Shown here piece after piece: positions 10,301-20,908 of a stretch of 64,000 nucleotides of DNA. The position numbers were made by a program, and so were the translations under genes. The DNA lies in NCBI GenBank assembly GCA_034440635.1, contig JAOTON010000333.1:434001-498000 (forward strand), read 5' to 3'. The stretch is from Lepas anatifera. Taxonomy: Eukaryota; Arthropoda; Thecostraca; Lepadidae. The stretch's first letter is position 1. Each line of letters opens with the position of its first letter. Below the pieces are notes generated by a model. That model searched no databases, was not told the DNA's origin, and saw only the letters and a program-made list of their open reading frames with translations.

Positions 10301-11665
10301 CACTAGGTCCTGGTGCTTCCCTGGAAGAAGGGCCACGAGGGTGGGCCTTACCATGGGACAAAGTTTTGAGTCAAAATATAATATTCTTTCGATATGAGTA
10401 ATTTGACTATAAATTGTTTTTCTTAGAAATCACTGAAAATGAGTTTTATGAGCTTACACGAATGTTTCATTAAAATGAAGCTGCTAGATTATCTGGGGTT
10501 GGAGGTCAGGTCCTCCTGGATTTTGGGTCTTCCATAGGCTTTGTAAAGGGCTTGTATTGCCGTGCCAACATTAGCCCACCCATGCCCTCCCGTTGTTTCT
10601 CGTCCCATCCCCCCTCACTGGATCGAGAAGAGATCCCCAGTCTTGATCTGGGGTGCATGCTACACGGTACGGATTTCTCCAGAGTCCTTCTCGGGGAGGA
10701 CTGAGGCAGAGTGGTGTAAACATAACAGACACCCGATTTCTTGAGTTGGTGAGTCTGTTGGTGTGATCGGTGCGGTCGTTGTACGTACTTAACTGCTCAT
10801 GTATCCGGGGTAAACTATCTTCACACAAACTATACGATGACGACGCTCACACAACTTACCCGATCAATGTGCCATAGTGTCATAGTATCACAGCCAGTTA
10901 AAACGAGAACATTGCTACCTGTTTAGCCATCAGAAAAGCCGTAGTCTGTGGTGACGTGACTCGTATGTTCTACTTCTGAGGCTGTTTCTCTCTCTGCCTC
11001 AGGTGGGCCTTCTTCATGCCCAACGGATGCGCGCTGAACCAAGTCAGAGAGCTGGTCGATGATGGAAAGGTAATGAATGGATGATGATGATGATTGGTTT
11101 GGTCTTTGGTACGAAAAGGTTAAATTTGTAATGGTGGAAAAGGCCTCTGAGCCGTGACCTGTACTGCCCCGATACTATCTAAATGTGGTCATGTAAAATT
11201 CAATTTTTCCTTTATCTGACCTGAATCAGTGATCGTCGACATATGGGACGTCCAACGGAATACTATCCGTCTTAGAAAAACCGCTAAGATGGGATTTGCA
11301 AATTTATAATAAAACTTCTGCTTGGAGGCATCCCAGGGATGTCAGATGTTGGCTCGTCCGTAATGCCTTGTCATGTTTCATTCCTTAGTCTGTTTTTTGT
11401 GAGATTCTCTCTTTTGTTTCTTGTCAGCTTCTTTCTTTTGTTTCTTGTCAGATTCCTTCTTCCTTATCGGTGTCGTGAACCATATTTCTCTCTGTAGATT
11501 CGGCCTGTGGTGCAGCACCAGCTCAGCTTTGAAGAGCTCCCCACCGCCTACTCGCTAGTTATGCAGGGCCACGCCCGCGGAAAAACGGTCGTCAGTGTGG
11601 TCCCAGACGACGCTAGCGACTCTCAGCGGCCGGATAACGAATCAAGCGACAACAGCGACAGCTAA
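4233..11665 (+). CDS. RTN4IP1: RTN4IP1 orthologue, mitochondrial NADPH oxidoreductase (8 exons)
   Basis: The CDS joins 4233-4376, 5430-5529, 6169-6377, 6792-6992, 8118-8233, 8960-9166, 11003-11069 and 11498-11665: 1,212 nt, 403 residues plus stop. Human RTN4IP1 is 396. All junctions keep frame (phases 0,1,0,0,2,2,0). Seen: an Arg/Ala-rich, acid-poor N-terminus like a mitochondrial presequence; GGTDELE; a GroES-like N-domain with VHATSVNPID and GRDVSGEV; a Rossmann nucleotide site LGASGGVGS at residues 198-206; RWAFFMPNG; and a C-terminal HARGKTVVSVV. Family knowledge: the protein is a mitochondrial matrix MDR-superfamily NADPH oxidoreductase, tied to coenzyme Q synthesis and to human optic atrophy. 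I start at 4233 because it adds the presequence; an in-frame ATG at 4329 would lack it. The intron minisatellites are the odd feature. Confidence 0.93.
4377..5145 (+). repeat. Minisatellite MS1 in RTN4IP1 intron 1 (units of about 36 and 45 bp)
   Basis: A tandem array of GAGGTGAGCCAGC-headed units. The first unit is the real exon 1 donor with its first intron bases (CTCGAG|GTGAGCCAGCGGTGAT). Later units repeat GAGGTGAGCCAGC followed by TGATACCGTTGATGGTG and CCGTCCGGT. A shorter form lacks the GACCGAG block. Both lengths are multiples of three, so long open frames arise on both strands (4521-5027 plus, 4483-4899 minus). These are by-products of the period, not genes. Confidence 0.9.
5430..5529 (+). 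CDS. RTN4IP1: RTN4IP1 exon 2: GroES-like domain start
   Basis: Residues 49-81 plus the first base of 82. It encodes DVLIRVHATSVNPIDTAML, the conserved N-domain motif of RTN4IP1-type reductases. The acceptor is CGGCAG|C and the donor is CTAG|GTAAGC, phase 1. The reading frame runs on through the intronic repeats to 5816, because the repeat is 30 bp, but the family alignment shows the exon must end here. Confidence 0.92.
5508..5775 (+). repeat. Minisatellite MS2: 30-bp units copying the exon 2 donor
   Basis: About nine tandem 30-bp units, each containing a block like TCGACTCTGTCCTGCTAG followed by GTAAG. The first unit straddles the real exon 2/intron 2 boundary: exon bases ATCGACACTGCCATGCTAG, then GTAAGCGCC. 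At least six units keep an AG|GTAAG donor. The period is ten codons, so the exon frame stays open through the array and reads a repeated LGKCPVDSVL-like decapeptide. Confidence 0.92.
5885..6170 (+). repeat. Minisatellite MS3 in 3' part of intron 2, acceptor-like units
   Basis: About eight imperfect units of roughly 30-36 bp containing CAGGCGGGTACTGCAGTGACC. They resemble the true exon 3 acceptor at the right end, CCTCAG|GCGGATACGGCAG. Intron 2 is therefore bounded on both sides by arrays, each looking like the splice site nearest to it. Confidence 0.85.
6169..6377 (+). CDS. RTN4IP1: RTN4IP1 exon 3: core of GroES-like domain
   Basis: Residues 82 (completed) to 151. Contains PLTLGRDVSGEVVAVG, then LRPGDHVWAAV and HAQYVTTAASS, all recognisable RTN4IP1 motifs. 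The end is set by alignment: VTTAASS must join VSRKPRSL of the next exon. This requires the donor AGC|GTGGAG, a weak match to consensus. Confidence 0.88.
6378..6791. other. RTN4IP1 intron 3, no long array
   Basis: Only two small duplications are visible: CACGTCCACTTGA twice near 6640-6675, and CGGCCCTGACCT twice near 6738-6780. It ends TCTCACCAG at 6791. Confidence 0.7.
6792..6992 (+). CDS. RTN4IP1: RTN4IP1 exon 4: hinge and Rossmann nucleotide site
   Basis: Residues 152-218. Encodes SRKPRSLSH, LPYAAATAWSAL and the glycine-rich NADPH loop RVLVLGASGGVGSLAVQ. Acceptor CACCAG|GTG and donor GAG|GTGACT, phase 0 at both ends. Its composition is strongly GC-biased compared with the flanking intron. 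Confidence 0.93.
7425..8117 (+). repeat. Minisatellite MS4 in intron 4: about 22-bp units copying the exon 5 acceptor
   Basis: About 28 units of CCTCAGGTGACGTGTACCGTTG and variants, with a recurring higher-order variant CTTCTACATCAGGTGACGTG. The last unit runs directly into the real acceptor ACATCAG|GTGACGGCGACG of exon 5. Nearly every unit keeps CAG|GTGACG, so the array is a long series of potential acceptors. Confidence 0.92.
8118..8233 (+). CDS. RTN4IP1: RTN4IP1 exon 5
   Basis: Residues 219-256 and two bases of 257. Encodes TATCATDAVPLVEGL and AIAVVDYTSE, matching the family's second Rossmann strand and VIDY-type motif. The donor is CGCGG|GTAAGC, phase 2; the next exon supplies a G to make a Gly codon. 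Confidence 0.85.
8234..8715 (+). repeat. Minisatellite MS5 in intron 5: about 29-bp units from the exon 5 donor flank
   Basis: About 16 imperfect units of GACTCTGAGTCGGGAGTACG followed by GGAACGCCC. The array starts immediately after the exon 5 donor, whose intron side (GTAAGCCGGGAGTAGGGAA) is the first unit. Unlike MS1, MS2 and MS6, the GT dinucleotide of the donor is not kept in later units. GACTCTGAGTC makes each unit partly palindromic. A 223-residue minus-strand open frame here is an artefact of the repeat. Confidence 0.88.
8960..9166 (+). CDS. RTN4IP1: RTN4IP1 exon 6
   Basis: Residues 257 (completed) to 325, plus two bases of 326. Encodes FDVILDCSGACSERYLPLLK and YVTLSPPLL, which match the family's FDFILDNVG and YVTLVTP motifs. 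Acceptor GACAG|G, donor TTCAG|GTGAGG, phase 2. Its last 17 bases, AGGGCCGCACCTTCAG with the preceding C, are the template of array MS6. Confidence 0.92.
9150..9990 (+). repeat. Minisatellite MS6 in intron 6: 34-bp units copying the exon 6 donor
   Basis: About 24 units containing GGGCCGCCCCTTCAG followed by GTGAGGGTAGCCACTGTTA. The first boundary is the genuine exon 6 donor (GGGCCGCACCTTCAG|GTGAGGGTG). Almost every unit keeps TTCAG|GTGAGG, so some two dozen near-identical candidate donors follow the real one, each also ending in CAG like an acceptor. Units in the middle are almost identical; the edges are more diverged. Confidence 0.93.
9991..11002. other. Remainder of RTN4IP1 intron 6, with a dispersed repeat at 10490-10640
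   Basis: No exon seen. Around 10490-10640 lies a sequence (GGATTTTGGGTCTTCCATAG ... GGATCGAGAAGAGATC) present in reverse orientation at about 22965-23115, so it is a dispersed repeat. The intron ends in a pyrimidine tract and CCTCAG at 11002. Confidence 0.6.
11003..11069 (+). CDS. RTN4IP1: RTN4IP1 exon 7
   Basis: Residues 326 (completed) to 348. Encodes WAFFMPNGCALNQVRELVDD, the family's RWAFFM and ELVDxGK motifs. Acceptor CTCAG|GTGG, donor AAAG|GTAATG, phase 0. Confidence 0.93.
11498..11665 (+). CDS. RTN4IP1: RTN4IP1 exon 8, C-terminus and stop
   Basis: Residues 349-403 and TAA at 11663-11665. Encodes IRPVVQHQLSFEELPTAYSL and QGHARGKTVVSVV, the conserved C-terminal MDR motif, then a Ser/Asp-rich tail of about 17 residues absent from the human protein. 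Acceptor TCTGTAG|A. I see no AATAAA within 300 bp downstream; the nearest after the gene is near 12882. Confidence 0.92.
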   Translation: MRPVVQHQLSFEELPTAYSLVMQGHARGKTVVSVVPDDASDSQRPDNESSDNSDS

Positions 11666-13011
11666 CGTGAGATGAGGGAAGTAAAAATGATAGAAATGGC
11701 AGAGTGAATTGTTGCTCCTATCGTATCTTTTATGACGTATATTTGTATGTTTTCTCTGTTGTTTTTAAGTGCTGGGGATATGTTGTGTTATTGTCTAGAA
11801 TAACAGAGCTGGGACGTGCATATTACTGAATGTGCGTGATGCGAGTCGTTTGGAGGCAGGTTTGATCTGCTCACTGAGTGTATTTATTAATATGGTAATT
11901 TCTGAGTATTGTAGGTGAACTTTAAACCTGTGCAACCTTAAATGAGTTATTGACTTGTTTCTTGTTTGTCGTCTGATTGGTCCCACATTTGCGTTGTAGA
12001 TTTTAGCCGGCCACCATCGTAGATCGTAGATTTTGGCTGACGTTCTTTCCGTGCTGACTGTTCGAAGCTGAGGACCTGCAGGGGAAGATGTCTCAAGGCA
12101 ATGGTACTGAAGGTTTCCGGACCAATATAAGTTCTGAAACTTTTGCTTGTAGTGTGACAGTCGATTACCCAACCTGGCGATGCACCTGACAAGAAACGTA
12201 ACGTTATGTGTGGAGCATTAAAGTTGCATTAACGTTGTATATGTAGGCATGAACTTCCCGGAGGTGTTTTGGCGTCTTCGCGGCTATCTGGCACTGAGAT
12301 GCAATACATCTGTAATCGTGGTGATGTTTTTTATTTCGTTTTATCAGCATCAGAGATGATTTCAATATATATTCGAAATCTAGAGATAGAACAATATGTA
12401 ACCAAAGACAAGACGAGTTAATACAAATGATATGCTTAAACGATGCAGAGAGGCTAAAATATGCGTTTGCCATGCAAGCGTTCATTTCTTTAACCAAGTT
12501 AGTGAAAGTATTGCACACAATACAATCTTTAAAAGGTGCTGATATCGCTACAAATATTCAAGGGTAAATGTTTCGGTGGTAAATATTAGTAAGACCGAGT
12601 AGTAAATGCTACGATTAAAACGCATATTGGGCGAAAGCCCAGTGGGAACCTGATATAAAAAGGTAAACCCAATGAATTAATCATTCGGGCACCGGATTCT
12701 CAAGAACATGCCACTTTTCATTCTCTGCATGGTTTCAAATATGCAGAAGCTGCCTCGCAGGTCCAAAAATCTATCTTGAAAACAGCACAGCAAAGAGTGT
12801 ATGTACAATTCGACGTTGCACTCGTGGCGAGGGATTTATGTCGCTGCTATGCATAGTGCAGGAGCAATGTGCGAAACAATAAAGATTAGAATCATATCCC
12901 GTACCCCGAACAACCTGTTCGCGTAGATATGACTCAGAGGAAAGTTATGCCAACTTCATTTAAATATTAATAATTATTGAATAATCAGCTCAAGATTTAC
13001 GAATATCTGCC
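11666..13011. other. RTN4IP1 3' flank, AT-rich, no gene recognised
   Basis: It contains the unassigned 3' UTR and then AT-rich sequence. Short open frames on the minus strand (11795-12518) have no recognised motif. Confidence 0.4.
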
Positions 13012-13745
13012 TTAACCCTCGCCCCACCGGGGGCCATCGATGCCCCCTACGGTTTTTTCGAGATAGCAGAAAAAGGACGAAACGCAGCACCGCGGTTGAG
13101 GGCTCTATCTCATCATTTTACCACCATCCCTGAAAATTTTTACCCCGGTTCACCCAAGGTCAGGTCACCAGGTGAGGTCAGCCAAGGTCACCTGACTTCA
13201 ACTTTGGAGCTCGATAAGAGCCACATTTCCTAGTCGATCGATTTGAAACTTGATACACTCCATTTATTGACCCCTCCAGGGTCTACCAAGTTTATATCCG
13301 GGATAATTCGATTTCGTGACCTGTGGTCAGGTCACGAGGCGAACTCTCCCATTGGAAAAGCATGGAGAAAAGCTATCTTACGATCTAAAAGCCACAAAAA
13401 TGATCGCAAATGCTCAGACTGCTCAGAACAGCGTTTCTGGACACCCTTTCACGAATCCCAGGGGCCATATTTGCCCTTTGACTTTTCCAAGGTCATCCAA
13501 AGTCACCAGGGGTCAAAAACAGTATTTTGACAATGACTTGACCTAATTAAGCCAGAGCGCTGAAACAAACACCATCGTGTATGTCTCATCACTGGCTTTC
13601 ATGTGATATACGACAAGGCCACTTTCGGACCTTTCGTGACCTCAGGTCATATTAGGTCACGAGGTGACCTATGGAGGTCAAACCACTGGTGGAAGGTCCT
13701 TACGTTCCAAATGGCGGAAAAATAACTGGCAATTTCCTATTTCAG
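13012..13745 (+). mobile_element. AGGTCA-rich TTAA element, copy E2 (right end missing)
   Basis: It begins TTAACCCTCGCCCCACCGGG with a palindrome-like CATCGATGCCCCC, then CGAGATAGCAG. It continues with the same interior as E1 and E3, including AGGTCAC-GAG-GTGACCT near 13657-13673. Similarity stops near 13740, where E1 continues for about 300 bp more, so this copy is truncated. AGGTCA and TGACCT are dense throughout. Confidence 0.75.
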
Positions 13746-14149
13746 TATATTTATATTTCTATTCCTATATCTCTATTCCATGATACTGTGACAATGTTAA
13801 AGCAATGTTGTGATGACAATATTGTTTAGACAATATATCCACGATCATTTTCACAATTTTGTGTGCTACTAGGGTTCTGACGAGCCTATGTAAGGAACAC
13901 AATTTGAATTTGAATAGAAACATGCATTTCCGAACATTCAAACGTGTTTCGTTTTATATTTAGTCAACGCGTGCTACGATCATATCATTTAGACCTTTTA
14001 TGATTTTGTCACAATATATAGCCGAATCTTTCGTTTTCATGATATAACACGAGTGTTTAGTGCGGTTAATCGAGAAGCCGGGTGCTCTGTTGGACTGAGT
14101 AATCACTGAGAGGTGCGTGTCGAGAATTCCAATTTGCCCAGAATAACGC

Positions 14150-14440
14150 CCGGTTAATGGCCGGGTCTAGGATTTCCGATCGAGGGAGATCGTAAGGAGG
14201 AGCCATCCAAATCAGGGGGTGCCAAAAAGTATCAGGTGGGCTGGGCGTTGAATCCTATGACGGAGACGCTGATACTCGCATCGTGGGGGTGGGGGGGAGG
14301 GTGAGAGGTGACCTTGCAGAGAACACCAAGTTCGATGAAGGGACGGGTGAGTGTCTCCTTGCCCACTAGATCGGCCTATGATCTGTATCACGAATTTCCA
14401 TGATAAATTTGGGTATTTTCCCTTTACATCCACACAAGGA
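14150..14440. repeat. Dispersed repeat related to 17462-17700
   Basis: A G-rich segment (GGATTTCCGATCGAGGGAGA ... TATCAGGTGGGC) that resembles 17465-17580 (AAGATTGCCGATCGGGGAGG ... TATCAGGTGGGC). Both look like degenerate ends of 'GGCGGATCCA'-type transposons. No coding content. Confidence 0.45.
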
Positions 14441-14756
14441 CGCAGCTGAGCGCCATCGTCAACTGGTGGTATTTAGTCAGATTTGGGATGAGACCCCATC
14501 TGACGAACCCCGACTGTAAACATGACGACTGAGACGACGCTGCAGCAACAGTCCATCAGCTGGGGCGGCCATCTTGCGGTAAATTTTGACCTCGTCAGGG
14601 TATATCACATTGTTTCCAGTCAACTTCATGTGCTGGGTCATCAGTAAATATGGAACAAATTGGAGTGAAGCCACCAGGGAAACTTTCGCACTGTTCAACG
14701 CGGACGGTTCAAAACACTACCCATATCCAATTGGACGTATGTATATGTTACAGGGA

Positions 14757-14965
14757 AAGTGCGAAATCCGGGATTTCGCGAACTCCTAGGGATTTCGCGA
14801 AATCACTGACCAGCGGGGAGTTCGCGAAATCCCTAGGGAGTTCGCGAAATCACTGGCCGACCAGGGATTTCGCGAACTCCCTAGGATTTCGCGAACTCAC
14901 TGAAACTTCAGTGATTTCGCGAACTACCTGAATGCTTTTCAGGGATTTCGCGAAATCCCTAACAT
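14757..14965. repeat. Left TTCGCGAA array
   Basis: About ten copies of the 8-bp palindrome TTCGCGAA, in either GGGATTTCGCGAA or GGGAGTTCGCGAA context, alternating orientation. See the 14737-19445 element. Confidence 0.85.
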
Positions 14966-16079
14966 GCCAATATGTCATATAGTTTAAATCCGAAGAATGA
15001 TCTTTCAGTGATCTGGTTTTACACTCCCCGTCCATGTTTTTCTTTCTATGTTGTATTTTGCTTGATTTTATGTATGTCGGCCTGATATTTATTCTTTGAA
15101 AATTAATTTTACACCCTCAGCTCTACCTCACACCGGGTCCTTGTGCCCGGTGACGAACTATTCGAGTCACTAGCCTTCCTCGAGGTGCATGGTTTATGCA
15201 ATATGAACCGTAGGTGTAGAGGGGGGCTCAAAACAAACTAGAGATGCCACTACTTTTTTCATTGTCATCGCAATGAATATCTTGATTTCTTAACAAAGCA
15301 GACTCCTGATGGGAAGTATTGTGCGGTAAGAAACGGACAAAGAACTGATATACTTTCACAAAGGTCTATTTTAGCTATGTCTATGTTGGAATGTACCTAC
15401 TACGGACGTCCACAAATTTTCCAATAACAATACTTTGATACAAGAGGAAGTGTCGGCCTCGAAAAAGCTCTCGGTGTAAGAAGCGGCACGCCTGTCATCG
15501 TTTGACCATTGCCAAGGCTTTCAGAAATTTTATTGTCGATTCCAGCGGGCTAGCAAATGCACTTCAGCTTAGGTGCTCCAGCCACGGTCATGACAATAGG
15601 CAATGAGATAGCACATTGCAAATATGCGTAACAATTGTATTATTCCGTGTTTGCTTATGCCGACAACTATAGTTGTCGGCTTATGTTCAGCTGTAGCTGA
15701 AACTGTAAAACACTTCTGATATACTGATAAACTAAAAACAGATGTGGTCTAGTTAATTTGCAGAATAATTATTTCGTTGTTCCAGTTCTGAAAATTTATC
15801 TTAGTATAGTCGAACCGTACCTGTAAAGATTGGCCAAAGTTTTGGAATACATTAATGAACTTAATGCAAAAATAAGATAACATTATTGTATTTTCCTTCC
15901 AGAAAGTAATACGAAATGGCCATCAGATAAGCAGCATTTTCTTTGTGTAGTAATGAGGATTGTGATATGATAATGATCTCTCTGCAGATGCTGGATAAGT
16001 GAGTTGGAAAGAAGCGCTTCAGAATTTTGTCTCTAACGGTACTCCAGTTGGTGCCCTGACCGACCTCGTACCGAGTACT

Positions 16080-16880
16080 GCATGGCCGGGGCGGGGTTGG
16101 GTAACCATACCCCTTGGGTTTTTCGCAAGTCTTGAAAACGGCTACGCGCAGGCTGCTGTACCCAGTACGTTTTTTTCTGTAGCTTTTACAACTCCTGTCA
16201 ACATTTTCGGTTTAGGTCATTTCGGTCAGGACATCAGTGCGGTCAGTGACATCATCTCCAAAAAAGAAGAAAACAACATAAGCAAGAAACAGCTTAATTT
16301 ATCAATCTAAAATTCGTATTGAATACAGGGCCGACTGAGTACAGTTTTATTTTTAGGCATTCTGAAGTCGATGACCTAAGGTCAATTATGAGTCATGATG
16401 ACACCGTTGGAAAAGTATCGGTAAAATGGTTTAAACATCATAATTTTGTTGGGAACGGAGCTAAATGGTATATTTTGGCATCATTGTGGTTGTCTTGTTT
16501 GTGCAGTTCTAATGATATGCATTCTGACCCAATTCGATGTTAACCTTATCCAAGGTCAGGTCAAATCTTAGCTTTGACCTAGAATAGTCACATTATTAAG
16601 CATTCGACGTCGCTTGCAGAAAGCTTCAGATAGTGAATCCTTATATATTGTATCTCTTCTACATCAGATGGTAGGACTGAAGAACTGTATTTCAGTTATA
16701 TCACCATATCCATTTTGTGACATTGTTTGGCTTTCAATGCCCTCAGATTTTACCCGTCAAAGAATGCATAGAACACTTCCTTTAAATCTTAGGTTGTGCT
16801 ACTTAACGCTATTTACTTTTTCGCTAACTAGCGTAGTTTTTAGATTTTAGGCGGGGGCGTAGCCACCCCTCGTCAGGTGA
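16080..16880. mobile_element. Decayed relative of the AGGTCA-rich elements
   Basis: A GC-rich end (GGGGCGGGGTTGGGTAACCA) and an interior with GATGACCTAAGGTCA, AAGGTCAGGTCAAA and TTTGACCT. A second GC-rich end is near 16850-16880 (GGCGGGGGCGTAGCCACCCC). The TTAA flanks are not kept. Closest in style to copy E4 at 23174-24003. Assignment rests on shared motifs, not on a full alignment. Confidence 0.4.
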
Positions 16881-19287
16881 AGGTGGCTCAGACCCCTGGC
16901 ATTGCACGTCTTAAAAATTGCATCCCGCGAAACTAGTTTGAGATTCATACCAAACGTTTTTGACCGTGATGATTTTAAGCTATCAAAAGGCATAGTCATA
17001 AGAGACTTCGCAATTGCTCTCGATGACCGGCACCTCATCGACACCACCAGCCAAAAGACACGTGATGAGTTTTCAAAATGTGAGCGTCGGGCACATCTTT
17101 TCGGATGGCGTGGTTTGCTCAAAGTAAGTGCGTTGCGCCATTGCCGAGCATTTATACCATTTTTCAGTAGCGCAAATATTTCTGCCATTTCTTGAACTGT
17201 GTTACACCCGATTTATTCTAGTGATCAAGCCATGGATTTCGTACCATTTTCTTTATCGTATCCGTAGATCAAATTCCATAATAATGCAACCTACATGAAA
17301 TATCGTAACGCTATTCTGTGATGTAGATTTTACATAAAATAACCGTAGCGTCACATAATTATGAAGGTGGTGATAGCGTAGATTACTTTTTATTGAATAC
17401 TTGGGTAGTTACCTGACTCCATGCACTGCATATGTATAATATTAAATATACAGATCTATCATAGGCGGATCCAAGATTGCCGATCGGGGAGGCATCTTCG
17501 GGGGAGAGGGCGGGCGCCATCCGGACCAGGGAGTGCCTTTTTTGACCAAAAACCTATCAGGTGGGCGCAAATCCTATCGATGGGCGCCGATTTTTACATC
17601 CTAGGGACGGGGGATGGAAAGCGACATTTTGAGTAGCGCCGTGACTATTTCAGGGGCGCCGAGGGTCGATCGGGGGGCACCTGCGGGCTAAAAAGCAGTT
17701 CGGTGGTCGCCGACCAAATACAAACATCGACTGCTGGTTGTCGAAACAAATATTCCAGATAATAATTGTTTACCGATTAACTGCACAGCCTGGAAAGTAA
17801 AACAAGCGCTGTGAAGCGGTCTCTATTGCACAAAAATCAAACATACATCATACATCAAACTTACAAAACAGACATCATGCAGCTTGCAAGTTAAAAGTCT
17901 GCAAATCTGTTCGACAAATTTGAATAATATGAAGCAGGCGAGCACTGGCTCATCAAGTACTGTCCAACCAAAACGTAGTCTTGTTCCAAACTGGCTCTTT
18001 GGGAAGATCCCAAGTACTGCTTTCCCAGGATGCCTGGTCGTGGAATGTTTGTAGGTGCTCATTCAGCCACAATGCCCAGACTGACACTATTTTCTCACCC
18101 ACTTTAAAGGGCGCGAGCCGGAAAAATTTGCCTCCGGTATGCACTGCATCATTGCCCACCCGCTATATCGAAGAGCACCGTCCTCAATAAATGTCCAGCG
18201 TCTCCAGCCGTCAATATTTCACATTTGAATTCTGAAGAAATCGCCCTGGCGGCAGGGTTAGCACTTCATCCGTCTACGCCGCCGTCCGACAACCCGCCCG
18301 ACAACCACCCAAGCTACTCAGACGCAGCATTTGACAATAACGAAACGGTTTTTTCTTCAACATATGATACTTTGTAAGACTGACATCACTGAACATATAG
18401 AACAAATATTTATGAACAAAATAACATCAATAACAGCAGTTCTGATCGTATTATAGCTCTCTTTTATTTATTCCGTTGAGCAATGTTACGTTATTTGTGT
18501 ACGATTTGGTTGTCGACTGCAGATCTGCGCCGATGACTCCTGGACAACCAGCGTAGCCATAAACGGGGTATGGCAGCGTCCCACGGGCGGCAGAGCAGTA
18601 TGGTGACGTATGTACCAGGGCTAAAGCTTGGTGCTTTTGGTACCCAAAACAGAGGCACAATAAATCAATAAATGAAAGATGGGTGCAACAGACGAGATCA
18701 AGAGGTAAAGGCCCATGTTTTTGAACCAATCTGTTCTGACAGGTGCCATCTGAGTATTCATCTTCCAGCAGAGCTTGATTTGGTCGCCCCGACAATTAAC
18801 AAAAAGGTTTTGTGGGTCGCCGGTGAGGACGGTAGGACGGAGCTTTTTTAGCCCTGGGCACCTGCCCCTTTTGTCCCCTAAATCTGCGTATAAAATATAT
18901 CATGAATATAAAATAACCAAGTACCAAATCACAGTGAAGGCGAAGGTGTATTCTGTGGGGGAGTGTGTGGGAACCAAATTTCAGGAGTGGACAGGGCGTT
19001 TTGACCGCCAGGGGCCAGTGTCTTTCTCTCCCGTGATCCACATTTGCAATCAGCAGCAACTGAACTTTTACATTGCAGTACAATATTGATAAGCGAAACT
19101 CGATAAATGTATCGCTACGACCTCAACAATACAATTATGACCTTCCTTATAATTAGCTTAAAACCTTCGTAATATTTAGCTCAAACCTCCCTTCCGGACA
19201 TTTTTACGGAAAATGTCCGGTTACTGTTAGAAACAAATCATAAGAACAATAGTCCGCAATCCTAGCTAGTCTCCTTGAGCTGACTAA

Positions 19288-19415
19288 ATGTCAGGAATTC
19301 GCGAACTCCCTGGTGTTTATCCGGGATTTCGCGAACTCCCTGACTTCTAAGTCCAGGGATTTCGCGAACTCCTGGCTGGTCAGTGATTTCCGAAATCCCT
19401 GGAGTTCGCGAACTC
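19288..19415. repeat. Right TTCGCGAA array
   Basis: Five or six TTCGCGAA-type motifs in the contexts GGGATTTCGCGAACTCC and GGAGTTCGCGAACTCC, inverted relative to the left array. Confidence 0.8.
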
Positions 19416-19928
19416 CCGATTTTGCACTTCCTGTAACATATATACCGTTCACGATGGTGCTCAAACTAGGTATGCTATATCATAAAGAGTATGATATCGT
19501 AGTTAGTTTTGTCAATACAACCTGTCAACGTCTGTGGTCAAAGCTTATGTGCCCGCCGCAGCTTTTGAGACGAATACTTGTGATTAACTCTCAATATATT
19601 GTTTTATCAAAAACTAAATGTATGTATGTATATACGATACGATGTGCAAAGCGCACATTCAGGTCACCAAAGGTAAAACAAATATGTTCAAGTACCGTAA
19701 GAGGTCAGCGTAGGTCAACTGAGGTCGAAGCATGCTTCGCCTTCAAGTGATTTAAGCTCCGTCTGGCGAAACGCAGCGTAAAATACAAAAGCACAAAATC
19801 TCCCTTCCATGCATGCCTCTGGAAAATAAGCCGTAGCTTGATGACCTGATATGACTCGGATATAACTTACTATATCCGAAATATACGTAATGGATTCTCC
19901 AAAGCCATGCAAAGGAACCCAGTCCCCT

Positions 19929-20122
19929 TGGCGGATTCAGAATAAACTTTTGGAGGGGTCAAGCCACCGCTTAGGGGAATCGATAGAAAATCGTGAAAAC
20001 ATAGTATTTTAAAGTAAAAAACTGCCAAAATTTGTAACTTTTGCGGGAGGAGGGAGGGCAAAATACTATTTTAGGCTTGGATGGAAGCCACGGCCCCTTT
20101 TGGTCCCCCTTGGATCCGCCAG
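19929..20122. mobile_element. Short MITE-like element with GGCGGATTC/GGATCCGCC ends
   Basis: TTGGCGGATTCAG at the left and CTTGGATCCGCCA at the right form short inverted repeats, with G-rich and C-rich stretches just inside them. About 190 bp, no coding capacity. Confidence 0.5.
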
Positions 20123-20752
20123 TGTCATAGTCACTATTCATACAATAGTATTTTTTTGCCGTATCGAAAAAATATCATGGACATCAACCACGCTGTAAGG
20201 GCGAGGGTTAAGATCAAGGACGGGGAAAGTGTGGGGGGATAGGGTGCCATAACTCCGCAGCATGGGTTTTTTTCAGTCCAAAAAGTTAGGTTTTGCGTAA
20301 TTAAGTTGCTGTTGTGGAGCTGAGTTCCATGAAAACGCAAGAATGCCGCGTGACTCACAATACTGGTGTTAGTGCTGGAGATTTAGTCACCAGGCTTCTA
20401 CATGGATATTTCCTCTGGTATTTTTTGCATGCCCATTTCAGCCGTGTTGCCTTCATAGCATCACAAACCAGTTTTTCATGTTCTTATTGTATGAAAACTA
20501 TAGGTTCCACGTTTCTGCATGGATATTTCCGCTGGTTTTTTCCGCATGCCCATATCAGCCGTGTTGCTGAGTCGGTAGCCTATCTGGTTGCGGAGTATGG
20601 GTTTTTCAGGAAAGTTCAATAGTCTTTCTTGCTTTCACTGATAGTTCGATACACAACCACAAACCACAGCATGAGCAGAACCAGACACTTCTCTCTTCGG
20701 TGCATGGATGGGGATATAGTGACCAACCTGGGCTGATTACCTGGGCCCAAGA

Positions 20753-20908
20753 GCAGTGGCGGATCCAGAAATGCATTTCGGGGGGGCTAGGGGGCTCGAG
20801 CCACACCCGTCAGTACCTCGGGCAGCCCCTCGCCTGTGTATCAACTACAGGGGCTCGGACATTTGGGGGATTGAGCCCCCGAGCCCCTCGCTTGGATCTG
20901 CCACTGCT
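20753..20908. mobile_element. MITE with AGCAGTGGCGGATCCA terminal inverted repeats
   Basis: AGCAGTGGCGGATCCA at the left is mirrored by TGGATCTGCCACTGCT at the right. The inner parts also pair (GGGGGGCTAGGGGGCTCGAG with GAGCCCCCGAGCCCC), so the whole 156 bp can fold as a hairpin. Non-coding. Confidence 0.7.

Larger units (their letters stand above)
14737..19445. mobile_element. Candidate 4.7-kb element with inverted TTCGCGAA-rich ends
   Basis: The left end (from 14737) reads GTATATGTTACAGG, AAAGTGC, then an array of TTTCGCGAA/TTCGCGAACTCC motifs to about 14965. The right end (19288-19445) is the reverse complement of that design: TTCGCGAA motifs, then GCACTTCCTGTAACATATAT. Long subterminal repeats bearing multiple copies of one palindrome are typical of transposase-binding ends of some DNA transposons. 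No transposase is recognised inside, and the target-site duplication is unclear. Two independent small insertions would be an alternative. Confidence 0.5.
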
